Source: Rickettsiales bacterium (GTDB taxonomy: Bacteria > Pseudomonadota > Alphaproteobacteria > Rickettsiales > UBA1997). Taken from it: a stretch of DNA of 14,109 nucleotides. The notes under the pieces are model-generated. The model searched no databases. It was not told the origin of the DNA and worked only from the letters and a program-made list of their open reading frames with translations. A program made the position numbers and the translations under genes. Position 1 is the first letter of the stretch, and each line of letters opens with the position of its first letter. The stretch is taken from the NCBI GenBank assembly GCA_947496905.1, contig CANMEW010000005.1, forward strand, positions 11,756 through 25,864. Direction: 5' to 3'. Shown one piece after another: positions 6,965 through 13,166 of the stretch.

Positions 6965-7110
6965 AAGGAGCCTCTGAAAAACCTAGATTTTTCGAGAAAT
7001 TTTTAGGAAGAAAATTTGCGAGCAGGAAAGCGTACCTTGATGTACGTGCTCGCGAGCAAATTTATCTGACGACAAAATTACCGGAAAAGATGGTTTTTCA
7101 GAGGTTCCTT
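6965..7110 (-). mobile_element. Miniature palindromic element, copy 2 (inverted)
   Basis: This is the same element as at 5761-5907 in opposite orientation, 146 bp. Its 19-bp terminal repeats are AAGGAGCCTCTGAAAAACC and the complement of AAGGAACCTCTGAAAAACC, with one mismatch, and the flanks again read TTAA. It lies between the convergent VOC gene and radC, where its hairpin could act as a two-way terminator. Its right edge overlaps the radC stop codon: TAA is formed from 7109-7111. Together with copy 1 it brackets hisB-VOC. Confidence 0.8.
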
Positions 7111-7798
7111 AAAAAATCAGCCCTTCTTCGCGGAAGCTGAAATGCGCATCGCCGGCCACAATGATGTGGTCAAGAATTTTGATTTCGAGATTCTTTAATG
7201 CTGAAGAAATGTCGTTGGTGGTTTTGATGTCAGATGCAGAGGCGCGTGCCTCACCGCTTGGATGATTGTGCAGCAAAATTACCGAGGCAGCAGAAAGCGT
7301 CAGAGCCTTTTTGACTACCGCCTTGGCGCTGACAAAAACATGATCATTCTCACCATTTTTGAAGAGCTCGTCTTCGATCAAACGGTGTTTTTTATCCAAA
7401 AACAACACGCGAAAAACTTCGTGATTTAAATTTTTTAGCGCAGACGTGGCATAGTCCAGAACAGCTTGCCAGTTGCTCAAAACCGGCTTTTCTTGCGCCG
7501 ATTTTTTTAGAACGCGCTGCAAAATTCGTGAGACTATTTTGATTTGCGTAATTGCTGCATCACCAATTCCCTCAACACTTCTCAGCAATTCAACTTCCCC
7601 ATTCACCACTGCAGAAAGACTGCCAAATTTTGCGATTAATTTTTTCGCGAGCGCCTTGGTGTCTTGGCGCGGCAATGCAGCAAAAAGTAAAATTTCCAGC
7701 AATTCGTAATCATGCAATTCTTCGCCAAGCGAGGTGAGGAATTTTTTTCTAACCCTAGATCTATGTCCGAGATGGTCTGGTGCTCTCTCCATCAGCAC
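7109..7798 (-). CDS. radC: RadC-family JAB/MPN domain protein
   Basis: This is a 229-residue UPF0758/RadC protein. A helix-hairpin-helix region lies at about 30-95 (FGSLSAVV...SVEGIGDAAI). The C-terminal MPN+/JAMM domain (about 108-229) carries H177, H179 and D190 in HNHPSGEARASASD, the zinc-ligand pattern of JAMM peptidases. The family was once called a DNA repair protein, but its true activity is unclear; a metalloprotease or nuclease-associated role is possible. The GTG at 7798 overlaps the TAG stop of the upstream methyltransferase (TAGTG); an ATG two codons later (7792) is an equally possible start. The stop codon TAA falls at the edge of the palindromic element. It is the last gene of the run phosphodiesterase-methyltransferase-radC. 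Confidence 0.93.
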   Translation of the reverse strand: MLMERAPDHLGHRSRVRKKFLTSLGEELHDYELLEILLFAALPRQDTKALAKKLIAKFGSLSAVVNGEVELLRSVEGIGDAAITQIKIVSRILQRVLKKSAQEKPVLSNWQAVLDYATSALKNLNHEVFRVLFLDKKHRLIEDELFKNGENDHVFVSAKAVVKKALTLSAASVILLHNHPSGEARASASDIKTTNDISSALKNLEIKILDHIIVAGDAHFSFREEGLIF

Positions 7799-8589
7799 TA
7801 ATATTTAAATTTTAACATTGGACGCTCGGGGTTATTGGGAAAATCCAAGGGGGATGGGTAGCACTGCTTTGAGACTCTAGAGGATTTTACTAAGTTTTTA
7901 TTGACGTAGGAAAGTTCCAAAACTTTGGGGATTTTTTTGTCGGGAAAGAGTCTGATGATTCCAGCGTAGTTATTTCCGCTCACATGGTAGAGAACAAAAA
8001 ACTTATTCAAAATTTTCGCCAATTTTAAAATTTTTTTGTGAAATTTTTTATCCTCGATTTTGTGCAGCTCAATCACGATGCCCTGTATTTTTTGCATTAG
8101 ATTTTCTGGAACCGCCTCTAGAGCATCATATTCCGCACCCTCAATGTCCATCTTTAGAAAAATCTTTTTATCCTGCGCTGCAAGGCGTTTAATTTGAGTT
8201 TCGTAAGAAGAAATTTTGCCGCTAGTTTGCTGGTCAGAATATAAAAAATTATCACTTCCGACGCATTCTTGATGAATTGAAAGCAGGGGATTTTTCTCAA
8301 AATTTTCTGTCGCAACTCCGCCATCAAAGGCATGAATTTTGATGTCATATTTTTTAATCACATCCAGTTCGAAGGAAATATCATCAGCGATTCCGTAACT
8401 CATCATCAGGTCGGAATTACGAAATATTTCTTCAGCCACAACGTAACCACCGTCAGAATTACGACCACATCTTACTTTTGAAATGTCGACGTCATGGCAA
8501 GCCAATTCCTTGACTATTTGCTGCAAAGTTGGATCGAAATACAAGGCTGTTTTTTCGATAAATTTTTTAAATTTCTTCAGAGTGCGCAT
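7798..8589 (-). CDS. FkbM-family SAM-dependent methyltransferase
   Basis: This is a 263-residue protein of the FkbM/Methyltransf_21 group, O-methyltransferases that often modify sugars of surface polysaccharides or secondary metabolites. Visible signatures are VRCGRNSDGGYVV (39-51), SYGIADDISFE (64-74), HAFDGG (86-91) and the strong FLKMDIEGAEYDALE (144-158) that holds the acidic SAM/metal region. The C-terminal SPLDFPNNPERPML is common in this subgroup. No signal peptide or membrane span is present. It begins 5 nt after the stop of the phosphodiesterase gene and touches radC. With two glycosyltransferases 3 kb away a glycan role is plausible, but the substrate is unknown. Confidence 0.85.
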   Translation of the reverse strand: MRTLKKFKKFIEKTALYFDPTLQQIVKELACHDVDISKVRCGRNSDGGYVVAEEIFRNSDLMMSYGIADDISFELDVIKKYDIKIHAFDGGVATENFEKNPLLSIHQECVGSDNFLYSDQQTSGKISSYETQIKRLAAQDKKIFLKMDIEGAEYDALEAVPENLMQKIQGIVIELHKIEDKKFHKKILKLAKILNKFFVLYHVSGNNYAGIIRLFPDKKIPKVLELSYVNKNLVKSSRVSKQCYPSPLDFPNNPERPMLKFKY

Positions 8590-8594
8590 TCTGA

Positions 8595-9242
8595 TTAGGG
8601 ATTAAGTTTATCGGTGGCGAAATTTTTTACTCCGAGCTTTGAAAGCTGATCTAGCCTTGCTTCGTCATTAACTGTCCAAGCGAAAAGTTCGATGTCGGAA
8701 AAAGTTTCGACGAAATTTTTGTCGATTAGCTGATGAAAAATGGAGAGAAATTTTACGTTATTTTGAGTCAGAAATTCACGTAAAATTTTTACTTCTTCTG
8801 AAGTTTCCAATTCTTCACAAACCGCAACCAGCTGAGCTTCTTCTCCAAAAATTTTTCTAATTTCGGCAAAGATTTTTTTGGCTAATTCGTAGTTGGTGAT
8901 AAATGGCGCGAAGTTGATTTGTTTCAATTCTATTTTCGCTTCATCAATATTTTTTTTGACCAAACTCAATGCGCGCGCAGCGTTTTTTTCGTCCAAATTT
9001 TTAAAATCCATCCAGTAGGAAAAGTCATTTCCGAACTCAAAATAATCGCTTAAATTTGGCAAGTGTGGAATCTCCTGCGGAGTTGGCTCATCATGCTTCA
9101 AAAGCAATTTTCCATCGACGAACCAAATGTCAAATTCAATTCCTAGGAAGTCATTTTTATGAGCCTGATGCAGGCTTTCAGTCGAGTTCTGGTTAGCTCC
9201 AGAGGCAGTAAAGCCGCGATGTGCAAATAATTTAATCGTCAT
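8595..9242 (-). CDS. Glycerophosphodiester phosphodiesterase-like protein
   Basis: This is a 215-residue protein of the GDPD TIM-barrel family, whose members cleave glycerophosphodiesters to glycerol-3-phosphate and an alcohol. HRG at 8-10, EFD at 36-38 and HD at 50-51 are the usual catalytic and metal positions. FAWTVNDEARLDQLSKLGVKNFATDKL is the typical C-terminal end of the fold. It is shorter than many GDPDs (about 240-250). The start at ATG 9242 is chosen because family members begin just before HRG. Upstream in-frame starts (ATG 9260, GTG 9275) would overlap cutA. No secretion signal is seen. It is first in the run with the FkbM methyltransferase and radC. Substrate is inferred by family only. 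Confidence 0.8.
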   Translation of the reverse strand: MTIKLFAHRGFTASGANQNSTESLHQAHKNDFLGIEFDIWFVDGKLLLKHDEPTPQEIPHLPNLSDYFEFGNDFSYWMDFKNLDEKNAARALSLVKKNIDEAKIELKQINFAPFITNYELAKKIFAEIRKIFGEEAQLVAVCEELETSEEVKILREFLTQNNVKFLSIFHQLIDKNFVETFSDIELFAWTVNDEARLDQLSKLGVKNFATDKLNP

Positions 9243-9576
9243 GAAAAAAAGCGGATTCATTCTGGTCAAAACCACTTACCCCAACTCTTCAGCTGGAAAA
9301 AAATTGGCGAAGATTTTGGCAAAAATTTTGTTGGAAAAAAAACTCGCTGCTTGCGTGCAACTTGCGCCGGTCGAGAGTTTTTATTCTTGGCAAGGCGAGA
9401 TTAAAAATGATCGAGAACTTATAGTCACCATCAAAACGAAAAATTCGCTCTACAAAATAAGTGAAAAAGTCATTTCAGAAAACCACCTCTACGACATTCC
9501 GCAAATTTTTTCGATTCAGCTGAATGAAGGCTCGAAGCCTTATTTAGACTGGATTGATTCCGCCACTAAAACCTAA
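9241..9576 (+). CDS. cutA: Divalent-cation tolerance protein CutA
   Basis: CutA is a small trimeric ferredoxin-like protein, first linked to copper tolerance, whose molecular role remains unsettled. The 111 residues show the family marks: FILVKTTYPNSSAGKKLAKIL (6-26), KKLAACVQLAPVESFYSWQGEI (33-54), KTKNSLY (65-71) and HLYDIPQIFSIQLNEGSKPYLDWI (82-105). The ATG lies in CATG, whose other strand is the ATG of the phosphodiesterase, so the two genes have no intergenic space. No ribosome binding site is evident. The ABC-2 permease starts 7 nt after its stop, so the two probably share a transcript. Confidence 0.93.
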   Translation: MKKSGFILVKTTYPNSSAGKKLAKILAKILLEKKLAACVQLAPVESFYSWQGEIKNDRELIVTIKTKNSLYKISEKVISENHLYDIPQIFSIQLNEGSKPYLDWIDSATKT

Positions 9577-9583
9577 ACTCACA

Positions 9584-10360
9584 ATGAACTCACTAGCAAT
9601 CAACTGGTTCGGCGCCTTCACGCTGCTAAAAAAAGAGACTTGGCGCTTCTTAAAAGTTTACCACCAAACGCTGCTTTCTCCCGTCATTAACATCATTCTT
9701 TTTCTGGCGGTATTTTCACTGTCAGTTGGCAATCACATCGAAACAATCGAGGGAGTTTCATTTTCTGTTTTCATGTCTGCCGGCCTAATCATGATGGCAG
9801 CGATGCAGAATGCCTTCGCCAATTCTTCGTCATCTTTCGTGATGGGCAAGGTAATGGGCCACATCGTTGATTACTTAATTCCTCCCCTCGGCGCTTTCGA
9901 ATTGCTTTTTGCTTTTGCAGTTGGAGCAGTGCTGCGTGGCATTTGCGTAGGTGTCATCTCCTTCGCGGCGATTTCAATTTTCGTACCTCTTTCATTTTTT
10001 AGCACCATTCACGTCATTTTTTACCTACTCTTCGCCTGCATGTTTCTTGGCTTGCTCGGAGTTTTGTGCGGAGTCATTTCGGAAACTTTCGATCACATGT
10101 CAGCTGCAAGCAGTTACATCATCACGCCGCTCACTTTCTTGTCCGGCACGTTTTATTCGACAAATTCTTTGCCAGAATTTTGGCGCAATGTCTCGCACTT
10201 TAATCCATTTTTTTACATGATTGACGGCTTCCGTTTTGGCCTAACTGGGCATCATGATGGAAGTTTAGAAGTGGGCATGATCTACATCATTGGCATCAAT
10301 CTAGCTTTGTGGCTGACTCTTCTACAGCTAATTAAAAAAGGTTACCGAATTAAGTCGTAA
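9584..10360 (+). CDS. ABC-2 type transporter permease, YadH-like
   Basis: This is a 258-residue integral membrane protein with six probable helices (about 29-49, 60-80, 103-130, 138-164, 175-192, 232-251). Segments FLKVYHQTLLSPVINIILFLAVF, SAGLIMMAAMQNAFANSSSSF, TFDHMSAASSYIITPLTFLSGTFYS and FNPFFYMIDGFRFG closely match E. coli YadH-type permeases, which work with an ATPase (YadG) to export an unknown substrate, possibly an envelope component. No ATPase gene is in the window, so the partner must be elsewhere. The ATG at 9584 lies 7 nt after the cutA stop; an in-frame codon at 9554 inside cutA is less likely. Its 3' end overlaps that of convergent pyrD by 11 bp. Confidence 0.88.
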   Translation: MNSLAINWFGAFTLLKKETWRFLKVYHQTLLSPVINIILFLAVFSLSVGNHIETIEGVSFSVFMSAGLIMMAAMQNAFANSSSSFVMGKVMGHIVDYLIPPLGAFELLFAFAVGAVLRGICVGVISFAAISIFVPLSFFSTIHVIFYLLFACMFLGLLGVLCGVISETFDHMSAASSYIITPLTFLSGTFYSTNSLPEFWRNVSHFNPFFYMIDGFRFGLTGHHDGSLEVGMIYIIGINLALWLTLLQLIKKGYRIKS

Positions 10361-11429
10361 GTGAAGTCCCAACGGCTTCAGAAATATTTTTAAACCCATC
10401 CTTCTCCACCATTTCGTTGAGTTCTTTTTTAATCCTCTCCACCAGTCCAAATCCTTGATAAATAAAGGCTGAATAAATCTGCACCAGCGACGCACCACAT
10501 TTTATTTTCTCGTAAGCATCCGCTGCAGATGAGACTCCACCCACTCCAATCAAAGGAATTTTCCCACCAGTAAATTTGTAGAAATTTTTTAGCACTTCAT
10601 TCGATTTTTTAAAGAGCGGCACACCGCTTAGTCCACCAACCTCGGCGCTGTAAAAACTTTTTAGATTTAAATCACGATCAATCGTGGTGTTGCTAATGAT
10701 CATGCCGTCAATTTGATTTTTTAAAACGGTTGCCGCGATTTTTTCTTGCTCACTCGCAGTTAGGTCTGGTGCGACTTTGAGCAAGATTGGAGTATTTTTT
10801 TTGTGCAAATTTTTTAGCTCATTCTTCTTGCGCACGATCTCACTCAAAAATAAATCGAGGTAATTTTCGCTTTGCAGCTCGCGCAGATTTTTAGTATTTG
10901 GAGAGGAAATATTTACTGTGATGTAGGAAGCTTTTTCGTAAAATTTTTCTAACAGAGGAATGTAGTCTAGCAGTGCGTCTTCGGTGTTTTTATTTTTACC
11001 AATATTCACTGCCAAAGGCACAGAAATTTTTGGTAAAATTTTCTCAATATTTTTGGCAAAAGCTTCAGCTCCAAAATTGTTAAACCCCAATCGATTCACA
11101 ATCGCACCATCTTCGGCTAGGCGAAAAATTCTGGGACGCTCATTGCCAGCCTGCGCCAATGGCGTAACTGTGCCACATTCAACAAATCCAAAACCAAATT
11201 TTTCTAGAGTCAGCGCTATTTCAGCGTTTTTGTCAAAACCAGCTGCGATGCCGATGGGATTAGGAAAATCAATGTCCCACAGCTTAATGCCTAAATTTTT
11301 GTAACTAGCATTCAGACAAAAAAGCGTCGCAGAATTCGGTGCATTTTTTAGAAAATTAATTGCCAAATCATGCGCCAATTCTGGCTCTAGTTTAAAAATT
11401 AACGGACGTAAAAATTTGTAGAGACTCAT
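10350..11429 (-). CDS. pyrD: Dihydroorotate dehydrogenase (quinone), class 2
   Basis: PyrD oxidises dihydroorotate to orotate in pyrimidine synthesis, passing electrons through FMN to membrane quinone. The 359 residues include the N-terminal amphipathic region of class 2 enzymes (LYKFLRPLIFKLEPELAHDLAINFL, 3-27). FMN-site segments follow: GIAAGFDKNAE (60-70), FVECGTVTP (82-90), RIFRL and NRLGFNN. NISSPNTKNLRELQ (173-186) contains the catalytic serine typical of class 2. Near the C-terminus are IISNTT, GGLSG and LIGVGGVSSAADAYEKIKCGASLVQIYSA. The start is an ATG at 11429, divergent from rpoH. Its stop lies inside the 3' end of the ABC permease gene, leaving no room for a terminator between the two. 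Confidence 0.96.
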   Translation of the reverse strand: MSLYKFLRPLIFKLEPELAHDLAINFLKNAPNSATLFCLNASYKNLGIKLWDIDFPNPIGIAAGFDKNAEIALTLEKFGFGFVECGTVTPLAQAGNERPRIFRLAEDGAIVNRLGFNNFGAEAFAKNIEKILPKISVPLAVNIGKNKNTEDALLDYIPLLEKFYEKASYITVNISSPNTKNLRELQSENYLDLFLSEIVRKKNELKNLHKKNTPILLKVAPDLTASEQEKIAATVLKNQIDGMIISNTTIDRDLNLKSFYSAEVGGLSGVPLFKKSNEVLKNFYKFTGGKIPLIGVGGVSSAADAYEKIKCGASLVQIYSAFIYQGFGLVERIKKELNEMVEKDGFKNISEAVGTSLTT

Positions 11430-11526
11430 AAATTTCGTAAGTTTTTTTGGTACAAAAATTTTGACTTTGCGGAAATTGAAAATGAAAAAAGAAAGAACGC
11501 CTCCTTCAATAAATCAGAATCAATCA

Positions 11527-12429
11527 ATGAGCAACCTGACTACCACACCATTTCCTACCGCAAAAATTAGTTTAGTTAAATCCGGAGAAAATCGCTTCCT
11601 GCATTACCTACGCGAGATCCAAAAATTTCCAATCCTCACTGCCGAAGAAGAGTTCGAATATGGCGTTCAGTTTGCAGAAAAAGGCAGTAAGGAAGCAGCT
11701 AAAATGCTGATCCAGAGCCATTTGCGCTTAGTTGTGAAAATGGCCGGAAAATTTAAAAATTATGGATTGCCAATTGTTGATTTGGTTTCGGAAGGAAATG
11801 TTGGCCTGATGCAGGCGGTAAAAAAATTTGATCCTCGCAAAGGATTTCGCTTCTCTACCTACGCCATGTGGTGGATTCGCGCCTACATCCAAGACTACAT
11901 TTTGCGTTCTTGGTCTCTGGTAAAAATTGGCACGACAGTCTCTCAGAAAAAGCTATTCTTCAATCTCAACAAAATAAAAAAAAGAATTTTTAGCTCGCAA
12001 GAAGGCGCTCTGCTTCCTGAGCAAATTTCTCGCATCGCCACTGATTTAAACGTCTCAGAAAAAGAAGTTTACGACATGAGTTCACGCCTTTCTCAGGCCG
12101 ACACCTCGCTAAATAAATTGGTCGGCAATGAAGATGGCGACAGAGAAATGGGTGATTTAATCGCAATTGAAGAGGAAAGTCAGGAAGAAATCGCGATCAA
12201 AAATCAGGAAAACTTTCGCCAAAAAACAATGTTCAAAACTGCTTTTGCAAGCCTGAATGAACGCGAAAAAGACATCCTACTAAAAAGACAAATGACTGAA
12301 AAATCTCTTACCCTCGAAGAGCTCAGCCAAATCTACAAAGTCTCTCGCGAAAGAATTAGACAAATCGAAGAAAGCGCCATCAAAAAACTCAAAAAAGAAG
12401 TGCAAAAACTTCAGCACAGATCCTCTTAA
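11527..12429 (+). CDS. rpoH: RNA polymerase heat-shock sigma factor RpoH
   Basis: RpoH (sigma-32) directs RNA polymerase to chaperone and protease genes. The protein has region 2 (SHLRLVVKMAGKFKNYGLPIVDLVSEGNVGLMQAVKKFDP, then FSTYAMWWIRAYIQDYILRSWSLVKIGTT). The RpoH box SQKKLFFNLNKIKKR separates RpoH from other sigma-70 relatives and binds core polymerase and DnaK/FtsH control. Region 4.2 is a helix-turn-helix (LTLEELSQIYKVSRERIRQIEESAIKKLKKE). The ATG at 11527 (300 residues) matches the usual short lead before YLREIQKFPILTAEEE; an in-frame ATG at 11482 (315 residues, weak GGA upstream) is a fair alternative. ribE follows after 2 nt. TTGACT at 11461 may be a -35 box, but I found no good -10. 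Confidence 0.95.
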   Translation: MSNLTTTPFPTAKISLVKSGENRFLHYLREIQKFPILTAEEEFEYGVQFAEKGSKEAAKMLIQSHLRLVVKMAGKFKNYGLPIVDLVSEGNVGLMQAVKKFDPRKGFRFSTYAMWWIRAYIQDYILRSWSLVKIGTTVSQKKLFFNLNKIKKRIFSSQEGALLPEQISRIATDLNVSEKEVYDMSSRLSQADTSLNKLVGNEDGDREMGDLIAIEEESQEEIAIKNQENFRQKTMFKTAFASLNEREKDILLKRQMTEKSLTLEELSQIYKVSRERIRQIEESAIKKLKKEVQKLQHRSS

Positions 12430-12431
12430 GA

Positions 12432-13046
12432 ATGTTCACTGGAATCATTTCAAATTTAGGAAAAGTTAAAGAAGTAAAGCTCAGCAAAAAAAATGACCTC
12501 CTGCTAAAAATCTCCTCAGAAGAAAAGCTAATTAGAAGCAAGCTTGAAATCGGCTGCTCTATTGCCTGCAACGGCATCTGCCTCACTTTGATCAAAAAAG
12601 AAATTGCTCAAAAAAACATCACCCTCTCCTTCCAAGTCTCCGCTGAAACTTGCGACAAAACCGACTTAAAAAATTGGAAAATTGGAAAGTTAATCAACCT
12701 TGAATTTGCCATGAAAATTGGCGATGAGCTTGGTGGTCACATTGTTCTTGGTCATGTTGATGGAACAGTCAAGGTCAAGGCTTTGAAGCAAATTCAAAAT
12801 TCTCACCAATTCACTTTTTCAGCTGAAAAAAATTTAATGAGATTCATCGCGTCCAAAGGATCGGTCACTCTCAACGGCGTTTCCCTCACCGTGAATGAGG
12901 TGAAAAAAAACTCATTCAACGTCAACATCATTCCCCACACTTTCCACAACACTTCTTTTCAAAATCTAAAAATTTCTGATTTGGTAAATTTAGAGATCGA
13001 CCCAATCGCCCGTTACGTAGAACGATTGCAGTTCCCCACAACATGA
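12432..13046 (+). CDS. ribE: Riboflavin synthase, alpha subunit
   Basis: This enzyme joins two 6,7-dimethyl-8-ribityllumazine molecules to give riboflavin. The 204 residues show the two tandem lumazine-binding barrels. The first starts at the invariant MFTGII and carries GCSIACNGICLTL, FQVSAETCDKTDL and INLEFAMKIGDELGGHIVLGHVDG. The second has KGSVTLNGVSLTVNEV, NVNIIPHTFHNTSF and VNLEIDPIARYVERL. Catalytic His/Cys/Ser positions lie in these conserved blocks. It starts 2 nt after rpoH and is almost certainly cotranscribed with it; no other rib gene is in the window. A weak hairpin followed by TAAAAAA (13048-13070) and the core-deleted palindromic element (13076-13114) follow its stop and may end the transcript. 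Confidence 0.96.
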   Translation: MFTGIISNLGKVKEVKLSKKNDLLLKISSEEKLIRSKLEIGCSIACNGICLTLIKKEIAQKNITLSFQVSAETCDKTDLKNWKIGKLINLEFAMKIGDELGGHIVLGHVDGTVKVKALKQIQNSHQFTFSAEKNLMRFIASKGSVTLNGVSLTVNEVKKNSFNVNIIPHTFHNTSFQNLKISDLVNLEIDPIARYVERLQFPTT

Positions 13047-13075
13047 GGCACGACGAGTGTCGCGTAAAAAATTTC

Positions 13076-13114
13076 AGGAACCTCTGAAAAACTTAGTTTT
13101 TTCAGAGGCTCCTT
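13076..13114. repeat. Core-deleted copy of the palindromic element, possible ribE terminator
   Basis: AGGAACCTCTGAAAAACT is followed after only TAG by TTTTTTCAGAGGCTCCTT. These are the two terminal inverted repeats of the 146-147 bp element brought together with the core lost, forming a near-perfect hairpin of about 17 pairs with a one-base bulge. TTAA flanks are not kept. Lying 29 nt after the ribE stop, it could work as a terminator. Confidence 0.7.
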
Positions 13115-13166
13115 CAATTCGATTCTGCATCACTCCACCCTCCCACCAACTAAATAAGGCAAAATT

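Noticed and set aside
7473..7737. Plus-strand open frames inside radC
   Set aside because: Antisense of the conserved RadC coding frame, with no family features.
9554..9583. Upstream in-frame start for the ABC permease inside cutA
   Set aside because: The first 10 residues are not membrane-protein-like, and YadH-type proteins begin near the ATG at 9584.
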